Shown here piece by piece: positions 18,874 through 30,068 of a stretch of DNA of 64,000 bases. Position 1 is the stretch's first letter; every line of letters starts with the position of its first letter. The stretch is from the NCBI GenBank assembly GCA_010093485.1, contig MU001503.1, positions 1,075,132 through 1,139,131 of the forward strand, in the 5' to 3' direction. This DNA is from Karstenula rhodostoma CBS 690.94 (taxonomy: Eukaryota > Ascomycota > Dothideomycetes > Pleosporales > Didymosphaeriaceae). Below the pieces are notes generated by a model. That model was not told the origin of the DNA, made no database searches, and saw only the letters and a program-made list of their open reading frames with translations. A program made the translations under genes and the position numbers.

Positions 18874-20140
18874 CTACCAATTTGAGCCGAGTTCACGGCC
18901 TTGAATGGCAGATCCAGGTGCGGAAACCCCTCCATCCGTCTCATCGACCTTATACACGAGCTTTACGGCTCTGACCTTCCCCTCGGCGTGCTCCGCGATG
19001 CTGTTTTTCAGTAAGCATTGGCTCTTTCCACACTTATGAGTTGTGCTTACCCTCCAGGAATGCCAGCCAATCCACCTTTGCGCAGAGCAACTGGATGAGG
19101 CTTGACTTTTCCCTCTGCCAGTAGCTTCTGGCTCAGCTTCCAGAACATCACACCGTATTCGAAATGAGGGGCAATCTCGGGGAAGTCGATGCCAAACTTG
19201 GAGAAGGCTTTACCAAAGGACGTATAAGCGAGAATGGCAGTGGCGGTGATGTCCTTTCTTGGCCAGGTATCCGTAGGTAAAAGCGTCACCACCTGAACTG
19301 GCTTCTGAGGTGTCTCGGGAAGCGCTTCTGCAATGAGCTTGTAGCTCGACTCTGTTGACACACAATCGAGAACGTAGCAGAGCTCTCCTCTTGTGTATTC
19401 CTTGATGAGACGCGCACATTCTGGATCGTGATAATCGAACACGGCGTCGGCGCCCCTGGACTTCACCAACTCAAAGTTCTCAGGGCTAGCAGTGGTGACG
19501 ACCGTGCGCCCAGACCTACGTACGGTGAGTGAGCTGAGCGTATATTGAGATAGGTTTACATACAACTTGGCATACTGAATGGCGAGTGTCCCGGTCGCAG
19601 AACTTCCGCCATAGACAAGGAAAAAAGGTGCGCCTTCGATAGGCTTCTCCCCTGGGAGAGGCAGGTTCATAGTCATGTATAGGCTCTGACCAATAGTGGT
19701 GATTCCGACTCCCAATGTCGCTGTCTCCTCAAAAGACAGACCCTCGGGTATTTTTGCAATATGGCCATCGCGGACCAGAGCGTACTCAGCAAAGGCTCCG
19801 TCTTCCTCTGAGGTCTTGAGGAGTGTTAGAATATGATTGAGAGAGATCAAGAACGTATGTCAAAACAGGGACTCACCAAATTAGCTCCGTGGCACACACC
19901 ATAGACGTGATCGCCTTTCTTCACGTCCGATTTGCATTCGCCGCCAACCTCTTCGACAATGCCGGAAAGGTCGCATCCAATGATTCCTCCTACACGACCA
20001 GCCCCTGCGGTATGATGGAGATCGGTGGGGTTGACGCCCAGAGCTACAGTCTTGACTTTGACGTAGTCAGGTCGCATTGTCTGCTCTTTGATGTCCGTGA
20101 GCGCAGGGATGCCATGTTCTTTAATGATGACGGCCTTCAT
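18874..20140 (-). CDS. Trans-acting enoyl reductase, ToxD/LovC-like MDR family
   Basis: Four exons on the minus strand: 20140-19877, 19814-19564, 19515-19051 and 19000-18874, with introns of 62, 48 and 50 bp, giving 368 residues. The start MKAVIIKEHGIPALTDIKEQ, GVNPTDLHHTAGAGRVGGII, GCDLSGIVEEVG and FLVYGGSSATGTLAIQYAKL (nucleotide loop) identify a medium-chain reductase without catalytic zinc. It is of the stand-alone enoyl reductase type (ToxD, LovC) that works with highly reducing polyketide synthases. The splice joins restore KLSGRTVVTTASPENFEL and a C-terminal KVRAVKLVYKV. The frame is intact although the PKS relic just downstream on the same strand is dead, so it may be a surviving orphan or serve another pathway. 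Confidence 0.88.
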
Positions 20141-21299
20141 GATGATACAGTGAGTTAGAGTCTTGACTAAGGATCATAAGAGTGTCTAGCAAAGCGGGGA
20201 GATGTGGAGAGAATCGAAAGTTGGATGATGAGGTTTATTTAATCTACGGACCTGCATCGCGGCGAAACTGCACATGCGACCATGCCGCGTTTGCCCGCTG
20301 CAAGATTGCGCCACCAAGCCCTTGCTCCACTTTATTTGAAGGCGGGTCGTCTTACATACACTCATATGGTCAGAGCCGATGAAATCTCACTTTGGCCCCA
20401 GGCTTCGACATTGATGTCCATTTAAACCGCCACTTACATCGCCGGCTTAGTCTTGCGACTAAACAACCGGATCCCGCGCGCCTTGCCTATTGAAATAATG
20501 TTATAGGATTCCGAGACGAGAGATCGTTGAGGCAGCCAAGTACAGTTCCGGGAAATTCGATATCGCGCCCACTATCTACACTTGCTCCATCGAGAAGGCA
20601 TTGCATCTCTTCTCCAACCATGTATCAGGCAAACCCCCAAGACGTATTCGTACGAGTGCGCAATAGTTCTGGGCCGCCCCTAAGGGAGACTACGGCTGAC
20701 GTTAGATAGGCTTACGCAGCGCTAAGCATTTTCAGCCTCTTAGTTACGCCGCATAGTTGTATTGGGTCTGGCGTCCTTTCTACTACATGAAGGGACCGCA
20801 CCGCTTGACTGCACGGAAATGGCAAGGATGATAGGCCTTACAAAAGCTCGAAGCGCTGAGCTAGATTAATTATCTTGTCTCTAGATTTGTATTCTGGGAA
20901 TGGGATACCAGAGCCTGTAGACTTTGGCTCTACAGTATGTACTATTGCGCCTGAGGAAGGTAAAAACTTCGCGCTTAGTCGCATGCATGCCACTGACTGA
21001 CATATGGTTTATATTGACGGACTTGAGCTATTTGAAATATTTGTGTTTTGGCACCCTACAGAGTTCATGTATTGCGTTTTGCCGCGGCTTCCAGAAGCTC
21101 GCGAAGTATCATATTTGATTGACATGGACATGGTGGTTCCGACACGCTGTTCATGGCAGTGCACCCGGGGGCTAAGAGGAAAAAAAGGGAACCTTAAACC
21201 ATCAGTGGATTTCCGTTCATCAATTCAACTGTGCTCCTTGTGGGAAAGGATTCTAAAATGTTCAGTTTTCGTCTGTTGGGTTGCGATCTATCCAGCGAG
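20141..21299. other. Gene-poor gap with a family C repeat copy
   Basis: No gene supported. It holds the reductase promoter on the left, a short repeat copy at 21061-21117, and the upstream region of the transporter relic on the right. Confidence 0.4.
21061..21117 (+). repeat. Short dispersed repeat, family C, second copy
   Basis: 57 bp matching 6694-6750 at 46 positions (about 81%), ending in the shared GCGAAGTATCAYATTTG. No clear flanking duplication is seen at this copy, which is more worn. Confidence 0.5.
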
Positions 21300-22265
21300 A
21301 TGTCTGGGAATCAGCCTGCAAGTTCCTCTCAACCGCCTGACGACCAAAAGTCTACAATGGCTCCGATCGAGGCAAAAAAGAACGTGTCGAAGAATGAATT
21401 CGACTGGGACACAGATGGTATCAATCCTTTGAACTGGACAGTGTGGAAGAGGACTTACGATACTGTTCTTCCGGCAGTTTTTGGTCTGGTGGTGTGAGTA
21501 ACACCTGCATCACATTGCTGGCTTGTACTGGCACATACACAACAGAACATTTGTGTCCTCGATCTACACGTCCGCCGTCGCCGATATCACAAGATCGTTC
21601 CAAGTATCTCAGACCATTGCCCTACTTCCGTTTTCGCTCTTTTTCGTAGGCCCTCTGAGTGAAAGATATCGAAGGACAGCAACATACTTGATATCCATGC
21701 CATTATTCGCAGTCTTCCTTCTGGGCTCGGGCTTCTCGCCGACTTTTGCAGGCCTAACGATATGTCGCTTCTTGACAGGAGTGTTCGCCAGCCCACCTTT
21801 GGTAGTTGACGCTGGAACAAACGCCACCTTGTGGCTGCCACAAGACCGTACTGCAATGACAACACTGTTTGCACTGTTTCCATACCTTGGACCAGCACTA
21901 AGGTGAGTGCTCTGCTTCTGCGTAGATATACTCTTCTCACCATGTCAAATCAGACCAGTCGTTGGAGGGTTCACAGCAGCAAGCAAAGGGTGGCGATGGA
22001 CCCAATGGGCTGTCTTATTCTCTGCTGTTGTTGCGTACGTTCCATAGCCCTCGCATCTTGGAACGAATCCTAGCTAACTCCAACAGTGTACACGAAATTG
22101 GGCGTTGGATGGGCAGCTACTGTGTTCGGATTCATCTCCGTCGCGCTTATGCCGATTCTGTGGGTGCTATATAGGTGGGGCCCACAGCTTCGTGCGCACT
22201 CTAGCTTAGTCGTTGGGGGTCAGAATCGGGCATTGGGGCGCGCCCTTGAATATCTACGACACTAA
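21300..22265 (+). pseudogene. Major facilitator (DHA1-type) transporter with the middle deleted
   Basis: From an ATG at 21300 (an in-frame ATG at 21258 is also possible) the frame shows the fungal DHA1 hallmark FDWDTDGINPLNW ahead of membrane helix 1. A 52-bp intron (21494-21545) joins VV to TFVSSIYTSAVADITRSF. Exon 2 covers helices 2-5, including VGPLSERY(R)R and CRFLTGVFASPPLV. A further intron starting GTGAGT at 21904 leads to PVVGGFTAASKGWRWTQW. After AVLFSAVVA the next recognisable piece is TKLGVGWAATVFGFISVALM, then RWGPQLR. That is the far C-terminal end of such transporters, so roughly helices 6-11 are missing. No splice phase joins the two sides in frame. It cannot form a normal 12-helix pump. 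Probably once the exporter of the decayed metabolite locus. Confidence 0.75.
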
Positions 22266-23582
22266 TTGCATGACGAAGTGGAAATGGCATTCTCTCCAGC
22301 TTCAATGATAGCTCTGGAGACTGTTATGTGCTACTATCTAATGATTTATCTTGTAAGAATGAGCACATACGACCATAGGACACTGAAAACTAGGCTTCCC
22401 GTCCGCTCAGCCATATATAAGCAGTGTACCGGCGGATCAGTAGTTGCGTGGGTGACCAGCAGCGAATCCCCGCTGTTGTATGTTTTTGTCAGGTCTTTTT
22501 TTCTTCCATGTGGGCCCCAGATCCTCTAGCAATGTTCTAGCGATGCGAACCTGGAGCGATGCGACTAACGGAGAAATATTTAGGCTGGCGGTAGCTAAAG
22601 ACAATAAATAGGCAATCGAAGATCTGTCTTTTTGCTAAGCTGGATAAAAACTAGGTTAAAGTGTTATTACAGTGTCGTGGGTTTTCTCCTCCGCAGCTAT
22701 GTCACGTGCCGTCGCTGTATGGATCTAGCGCGGCAAACATCAGGAAGCCAGGAGAAAGACAAGCCTTTGTTTTTACCTTCTAGTGGTTTTCTGATTGTTG
22801 ACTCGAACTACAAAGTAGTGTCCCGTAAAGTGATAGACAAACATGGACAGACTGGCGTCCAAAAGTGATACAAAAGGAAGCGTTGTGAGCTTACCTTCTA
22901 GTATCATTCTTTAATTCTCAAGATAGATACAGCTTTTTCAATTGGCAGTCGCTCCTAGGGTCGACGATCTGCCGGGAATAAGAGCGTCGTACGCAGTGTC
23001 CAAATTAGGATAGCAATCCTCGTAAGCACGATCTGTTCATCTTACCTATACGAACGATCCGGGCAGATGCAAGCGCGCACGATCGACACTGTCCAATTTC
23101 TTGCAACTACCGAGCCATACACAAGTGGCCTTCGCGATTCTTGTACGAGCACTCGAATGACGCGCGCGGCGCTTAGGGCTTTACCAAATGGCTTCTGCAA
23201 GGTCGAGGTAACAAATGGCCGCCGCTTGAATGCATCCAGAGTTACGGGTCGGCCGAGACGTGATTAGTAGTGGGATGGATGCTACCTTATCGCCGGCGAA
23301 TCAGGCCATGTCTACCACACCTACTTCGGGTTAAGAGTATGCGGGGGAGTAAGACCTAGCACCTGAGACAGTCGTGCTTTGCGAGTCCATCTATATCATC
23401 TCAACGCCCTGTGCGGCAGCAGCGGTCAGTCATGAAGACGTTAGGATAAGCATCCGCCCGAAAAATTGATACCATAGGTATAAATTGGAGCAGCTTGTGT
23501 GCACTGTTGATCACATCTCTCGTATATTTCCACGCCGCAAACCCTACGCCGTAACTTCATCGCAGTGGGCGCAGTAACCACG
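22266..23582. other. Gene-poor gap with a family B retroposon-like insertion
   Basis: No gene is supported. It contains the insertion at 22773-22902 and the promoter of the following gene. Frames here are short and featureless. Confidence 0.4.
22773..22902 (-). repeat. Short SINE-like insertion, family B, with 12-bp target duplication
   Basis: TTACCTTCTAGT stands at 22773-22784 and exactly again at 22891-22902, bracketing 106 bp. Read on the minus strand the insert ends AGTTCGAGTCAACAATCAG plus AAAACC: a B-box-like GTTCGAGTC near an A-rich end. The segment 22787-22816 matches 58128-58157 at 27 of 30 positions; that copy carries a run of ten A at the same end. Confidence 0.65.
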
Positions 23583-25262
23583 ATGAGCCGAACAACAACA
23601 CTCACGGCGACCCAAGCGACCACGCCACTGACGTTATCGAGTGATGTCCCGCAGAAGCTTGAAATGTCTCGCTTTGAGAAATATGCTAAGTTGACCCGCG
23701 AACAATGCGGACACATCCGTCACTTCCACAACCTTGCCTCTTTGCCACCAGGAGACTGGGCGCACATGGGAAGCCAGGAACCCGGTCAGGAATGGGACAC
23801 TGCGTACCGGTATCAGCTTGCCACTATGGCATACGCGGCTGGTGCAGCCCATTATCACCGCCTACCAGCTATGCGCAGCATGTTCAAGGAGGTGCTGCTG
23901 AAGCTGATCGGAAAGATGATGAGAAGAGAGGTGTGGGGATACTGGTACCTATCTAGCCAGTCTGGAATACGATTGAACCCAGACCTGAAAGAGTTGAGGA
24001 AACCGTGGGCGGACCCGGTACGCAAGGAGAATATTATGTACTCTGGCCATTTACTATTGATGGTCTCATTGTATACAATGCTCTTCGCAGACGATCGTTT
24101 CGACAAGGAAGAGAGCATCTTGTTTGACTGGAATCCCATGTTTTGGGGTATGGGACCCGAGAAGTTCAGCTACACCCGAAGGTCGCTACAGAAGGCAATA
24201 ATCGATGATATGGAGCGCGAAAATTGGATGGGAGTGTGCTGCGAGCCGAACCTTGTGTTCATCGTCTGCAATCAGTTTCCGCTACTCTCTATGCGGTACA
24301 ACGATGCCACGGATGGTACGAATGTATTCGACGAAGTGCTGCCGAAGTATCAGAGGCGGCGTGGGCTAAGAAGAACGGATTCGTCGGTGACAATGGTTTG
24401 TTCAAGCTCTTTTATGCTACCGGGCAAGACTGGGTCGTCGAATCGAACAACATTTCGCATACGGTCTGGGCCATGGTCTTCATGCCATGGAACCTTGACC
24501 TCGTCAAGGCATTATACCCACAGACGGGGTACGGATACCTTCAGCGAAGGGGCGACCGGCTCAATCTTAATTCGCAAACCCTCGCCAACAAGATCCGCGA
24601 GCTTAACCAAACAGAGGGTGCCGATCCCGAATCATCCGCAACGATCGAGCGTGCCAAAGAACTCGTCGCGGGCCAACCCCAGTCAAGCATGCCGTATTTA
24701 TCGCCCACGTTTGGCTACATAGCGCAGTGGCTCTCTGAGATCGAGAATGGCAACGATCTGGCTGCGCTTTTACGGCATGCAGACGCGTATCCCAAAATGG
24801 GAGAAAGGCGGACTATACTACGAGCGCAGCGATCAGGGATGGGATGGCGATGGGAACTATACCCATGGTGAGGCGTATACAGGTAACGCCGGCATTGGAT
24901 ATGGCCGACCCAACGTCAAAGAGGGCCAGAGGAAGATGTGGGAGAAGCCTTGGACAAAGACAGAGGTGGAAGCCAGACCTTGGGTCGATGGAGTGGCTCT
25001 TGAAAGCGGTGTTGATTGCTTGAGGGGCGTGTGGGTCGAGGAAGAGCGCGCTATGCTTTTGAGCCTTAGGACTTGGGACGGGCACAAAGAGGATGTACGC
25101 GTTAGTGTCAACGCGCTTCCTGACACGACGTGGGGCGTATACGTTGATGGGCAGCTCGTGCGGATTGTAGACGTTTCACCGAAGAACAAGACGGTGACAT
25201 TGGACGTGGAAGTGAGCGGAGAGCCCGTCGATGTAGTGCTTCTTGAACTTGGGAAACACTAG
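23583..25262 (+). pseudogene. Linalool dehydratase/isomerase-like protein, two compensating frame breaks
   Basis: From the ATG at 23583 a fungal member of the linalool dehydratase/isomerase-like family (alpha/alpha barrel) can be followed over about 560 residues: GQEWDTAYRYQLATMAYA, VWGYWYLSSQSGIRLNPDLK, NIMYSGHLLLMVSLYTMLF, CCEPNLVFIVCNQFPLLSM. At about 24354, after LPKYQ, one base seems missing and the chain continues in another frame with AAWAKKNGFVGDNGLFKLFY. At about 24791 one extra base returns it to the first frame with PKWEKGGLYYERSDQGWDGD and MWEKPWTKTEVEARPWVDG. The original frame contains stops between these points. It is either a recent pseudogene or two sequence errors. Bacterial Ldi hydrates or isomerises monoterpenols; the fungal substrate is unknown. 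Confidence 0.7.
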
Positions 25263-25559
25263 TGACTCGGAGCTCCACATCCATCTTGTCTGTAAGTTAC
25301 CATCTGATAAGTCTACACTTGGACAAGGACAAGAACTATGTCTCCGGATAATTATTTCTCTCGAAACTCATATTGAAGCCTCAAGACATTGGATACATTA
25401 TTATCATCTAAAATAGGCCAAGTACGTTTGGTCTGATTAGAAAGCTGCTGATACATCCACAAAGCACTTAAAGCTGAACGGACACCATATCTGCGCTGTG
25501 ACAAAAACAGACAGAGCAAGTCAACAAAAACACAAAACTACCCTTACGAGATCATAAGG
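25263..25559. other. Short gap, nothing recognised
   Basis: AT-rich sequence between two decayed genes without a coding frame or a repeat that I recognise. Confidence 0.3.
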
Positions 25560-26720
25560 CTATCCAATCCTAGCGCCTCTCTTTGCGCCGGACGACCATG
25601 TGTCTGGTAGATACCACGTAGTCAAAGGGTACAAGTTCGTGAAACCCTTCAAGAGCCAGCGTAGCAGTAGACTTGATGGACCCGTCTCTGTTACGTTCAG
25701 GGACGTGACGGAGTTCTGGTATATTCTACGCCAGGCTGGCTTCGACTGCAATCCGAAATCGGCGCCCATACGGATCCCAGATGTCGGTCTCGTCAAACTG
25801 CTCAGGAAGACCATATAACATTGTCTTGCTTCTCAGCCATAATAATACCAGCAAGAACTCCCTTGGCACGCTCTACTACTTGCCAACGGTCGGCGTCATT
25901 TTGCATTTACAGAGTACGTTCTCCAAGTTACCGTGGAACAAGGGCTTGCACGTTCTCTACAGATACAAGGACGTGGGGTCGTCCAGCCGGCCCGAAGATA
26001 TTAGGATTGATACCCCAATAGCCTCCTTGGAATGCTTCAAGGATATTTCACACAAAGGGCAAGCCTGCTCCTGGAAATAACTTCAGGTCTACCGGCAGGC
26101 CTCGAGAGCTACCAGGTACTGCTCCAAAACCGGGTGGTAGTAGGGCGCCACTAGTGTGTGGTGATTTGAGAAAATCAATTAATACTTCCGCTTGGCTTAG
26201 ATTGGCCCGGATGACCGAGCTCGGATGATCGTCCCTGATAATCAAGGCGAACGTCTCTGGCAACCATGTGTTCGTGAGAGAATTCAGGCATAACATTACG
26301 ACGTGGGACCTCGATGCAGCTTTAAATCACTGCTGAGGAGTCTGAGATAGGTAGACTCCCTGAGGATATGGCACCTAAAGAAGTGGTGTTTCCCATAGTT
26401 TGTAAACCACTGGCAAGTCCACGCTGAGCTGTTGACTCACCTCCGCGTACATATCATAGTCCCATACAACCAGACCACGAGGGAGCCAGCTCTCAGGTTT
26501 GTTCATATCATAATTCTCCACGAAACCCCACTGGAGAGCATTTTTGAACCACGGAGCATTAAGGTCGTCATCCTTCCAGATAGGCTCCCGATTATATACC
26601 TTTAGGTTGTCTTCAAACAGCGGAATTCCCTTCGAATAACCAAGAGAAGACGATTGTTGCTCAACCTGACGACGAGCAGGATTCAGTATATTGGCGTAGG
26701 CTGCCAGGCATTATGCAACA
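25560..26720 (-). pseudogene. Decayed minus-strand gene of unknown family
   Basis: Protein-like sequence continues on the minus strand through several stops. From 26720 a good segment includes NPARRQVEQQSSSLGYSKG, IPLFEDNLKVYNREPIWKD and NKPESWLPRGLVVWDYDMYAE, followed by a GTGAGT-like donor. Further on come LLPPGFGAVPGSSRGLPVDL, then after a TGA NILEAFQGGYWGINPNIFG, a TAA, NDADRWQVVERAKGVLAGII, a frame change, EQFDETDIWDPYGRRFRIA, a TAG, and ALEGFHELVPFDYVVSTRH near 25600. The mix of good protein texture and stops in the same frame indicates an old gene that has died. I do not recognise the family. It adds to the run of dead genes between 17.7 and 26.7 kb. Confidence 0.5.
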
Positions 26721-27126
26721 AAGCGGAGGTCAACGCTCAACAACCTCTCCTATCTTCTTTGACTCCACGAATATAACACCGCCCTCTGCACGCAACAAGA
26801 TACCAGAACCCCAAAACGAAAATGCAAAGTCTCCAGACCCCAAAGAAATATGCACTCCAGTTCCTGACGCAAAAGAGCAAGGACAGCTACGAGCACAGAT
26901 CATGTGCAGGGTACACACTTTACCTTGAGCATCCTTACCATACGATGCATCTTCCGCTGGTACGCCTCTGCCCAGCACACTTCTAAACTCACACATCACG
27001 CCATTCGTTTCGTTCACGCATCACCTCTCACATCCCACATCATCACTGCCCGAAAGTCAAGAAAGGTAACATCATTTCATTATCCCCACCCACCTCCCAA
27101 TCCTAGCAGCGCTACCCAACCATCAC

Positions 27127-29490
27127 CTAGACGGTTTCATCCTGCGCGCTAACCTGTTCATAATTTCCACCTCCACCACCACTCCTCGCATACCGCATCC
27201 GCGGCACCTCATACAGCCTCGTGTAATCCACCCTATCCCCTGCCAACCGGGCAAACCCACTCTCCTTCTTCTTAAACACGGGCGCCCCATCGCACCAAAA
27301 GTCCTTGCAATTCGTGATGACACCGCGACTCCAGGGATTGCCTCCAACCCGTCGCCGCTGGTCCGCCTGTGAGCCCTGCAGCGCGGTAGCCCAGAACGAG
27401 TCGATACCGAGGAGGCGCTTCCACTGGTCCCAGATGGAGTGGGGCTGGTGCGCGGGCCGCGGCGCGTCGTCTGTGTCCTGGCCGGAGCCGAAGCCCGGCG
27501 CGGGCGCGTTGCCGCCGGCGACGTCCTGCGAGGTGTCGCCCGTGGTGACGAAGGTGTTGAGGGCGTCGGCGGGGGTGTTACTGTGGAGATGGCCGCGCAT
27601 GCTTTCGTAGGTCGTGAGGTTACGGGCTACCTGGAGGAGCTGCACGCAGAGGAGCATGGTGACCCAGGTGAGCTGGAAGGCGGCCCAGATGGTGAGGACG
27701 ATGGTGAAGGGATCTTTGTGAAGAATTTTACAGAGGTCATCGGAAAGGGCGTTGCATTCCACGTCTTTCGGCGATTCTAGGCGTTCGTTTTCGAGATCTG
27801 GTTCTGTCAGATGCGCTTCTTATCACAATACGTGAACTTACAAGAAAGGACCAATCGAATCCAGGCAAGCACGCCGAGCTCCAGGCAGAGGATATAGAAC
27901 ACAAAATGACGGTGGTTGTTGTTCGCAACGCAGTTGTTGACCCATGGGCAATGACTGCAGCCGTTAGCCGAAATCCAAGCAGATTCATCAACCACTTACT
28001 GATCCGTCCTTGCCACACAACGTTCGCATCGCTTGCAGTGCTTACTGCGAAGTGGCTTCCGTACCATGCAGTTGATGCAGAAGTTGTTCTCGTCGAATCT
28101 CCGTAGCTCCACAAGCTCATCGATGACTGCCTTGGACGTGCTCCTGCTCGCCGACTTTGGCACAAAACCAGGGTCTGAAGACATGGTAAAGAAGTAGAAG
28201 TACGCGGTAAGTCCGTAAAATGCTGCGAATAGTACATTGAGGAAAAAGTTCGTTCGTATCGTCCCTACTGTCGTTAGCCTTGCCTCGCCCAATGCCTGGT
28301 TTGAGGACACGCTTACAAGGCAGAACGGTCGTGACCCATCGCAGACCGACCCAAAATAATGTACTGGCGAAGATGCCAGCTAGAAAAGGCTGTTGACACT
28401 ATCAGAAATCTGTTTGATACTTGCATGTATGAGCTTACGGTGTGTTGTATGTTCCGCATGTTGGCAGGAGCCCAACCCAAAAGCCTCTGCGCGCCCCATT
28501 GCATGCCGTATGCGACGACAAACGCCAATGGTAGCCCAACGTACACCGGATAGTAGCTGATCAAATACAATGCGAATAGAATAATCAAGAAAGGCCAGAA
28601 GAATATAAATCTCGAAATGAACCATCGCGTGTCCTTGACTCCGGGTATCGGAAACTCGTTGGGTGTGCCGTCTTTGTTGTAGCCCGCCTGCGACAAGGCC
28701 TTATGCCATTGTCGGACTGTGTTCATCTCCTCTGCGGTGACGGCGGGCGTCTTCCCGTCGTTGTTCTTTGCGAAGCGGTCGGCGCCGTACTCAAGGAGCT
28801 TTTGGATTGAGCCTTGCGAGCCCTTGACCAACGCCCAGTGCAGAGCGGTGAAGCCCTGGTCGTCGGTCGCATACACGTTTGCGCCCCATCGCAGGAACAG
28901 GTCCACGCACGAAGGGTACCCCTTGTATGCCGCCCACATGAGCGCCGTATGCGCCTGCGCGTCTGGTATATCGACGGGGATGTCTTGGTGTAGCAGGAGG
29001 ACGAGCTGGTAGACGTTGCCGTCAAGCGTCGCGGAGTGCAGGAGGTTGAAGCCCTGGTCGTCAGTAAGCAGCGGGTCTGCGCCGTGCTCGAGGAGCAGGT
29101 TGACAATGTAGTAATGACATCGCTTTGCGGCCCAGAGCACTGGCGTCGCGACCGCGTCTCCTCCTTTGGCGTTGATGTTTGCGCCGCTCTCGATCAGGAA
29201 ATGGCAGAGGGCATAGTGATTGTTAATTGCGGCCCACTGTGTCGGTTAGCCAGCGTCCTGCGCACATGTCGATGGGTGCGCACGTGAAGCGGCGTAATGC
29301 CCTGCTCGTCCTTGTACGTTGCGTCGTACTTGCCACTGTCGAATAGCTTCTGGATGGCCGCGATCTCTCCCAGCCGCGCCAGCTGCATTATGTCCTCCTC
29401 GAGCGGCACATTCGGCTTCTTGTCCCCCATTTCTTCGAGTTCATGTTCGCCGGCAGGCTGGCCGTTGGCCTCTGGGCTCCCTGGGGCCAT
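27127..29490 (-). CDS. AKR1: Ankyrin-repeat DHHC palmitoyltransferase AKR1
   Basis: Six exons on the minus strand: 29490-29284, 29236-28439, 28389-28317, 28267-28000, 27954-27842 and 27797-27127; introns 44-49 bp; 709 residues. The N-terminal third holds about six ankyrin repeats ([51 protein letters not shown]). Several membrane helices follow ([20 protein letters not shown]). Next is the cysteine-rich catalytic domain: [19 protein letters not shown] and, rebuilt across an intron, [20 protein letters not shown]. After two more helices there is a cytosolic tail. Akr1 transfers palmitate to cysteines of target proteins such as casein kinases at the Golgi and in endocytosis. The last acceptor is the AG just before 27797, since the nearer AG would create a stop. 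Confidence 0.95.
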
Positions 29491-30068
29491 GCTGCGGAGC
29501 GGCGGAAGTGAGTGCGGCGCTGTTCGGATGATGTTTGGTCGAGATGTTTACGGGGAATCGCGCATGCTGGGGCGAGAACGCTGCAGGAAGGACGACGCTT
29601 GCAGAACGGAAGACAGCAACAGGGCCTGAAGTTGGACAGGCTTCGGGGAAAGCGGCATGCTTAATCTTCGAAATAAGCAGCAAGTGCACCCCTGCACCTG
29701 CATGCGCATGGTGATTGTGGCGGTGCCGCGCTAGTCTCGTCTACCGTTGTACCGGCCGTTGATCACCAAGCCCTCACTCCCGTCCTGCCAAGCATCGTGA
29801 GGCCTAGTCCATCTCATCAACCTGTACTCTTGGGTCTGTTTTGACTCGGTGCCTGTTACCCGGATGGCGGAAAGCGCCGATACTTCCGATGGAATAGCCT
29901 TGAGCAGCCCGTTCTTTGAATCACATTCTTAGATATAAGCACTCGAACTCTAGAAAAATCAAATTCTAATCAGAATCTACTGCAGCCATTGAGATGTTAT
30001 TCCATGCCAGAAGACAACGCCGACTCGATGAAAACGCCTAGAAATACAAGGGCATGTGGCATGAAAAT
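29491..30068. other. Intergenic, AKR1 promoter and 3' end of NmrA-like gene
   Basis: Both flanking genes are on the minus strand. The AKR1 promoter lies on the left side. No frame of note. Confidence 0.4.

Noticed and set aside
18874..19000. Plus-strand coding-like stretch
   Set aside because: On the minus strand it is the last exon of the enoyl reductase (KVRAVKLVYKV), with matching splice phase.
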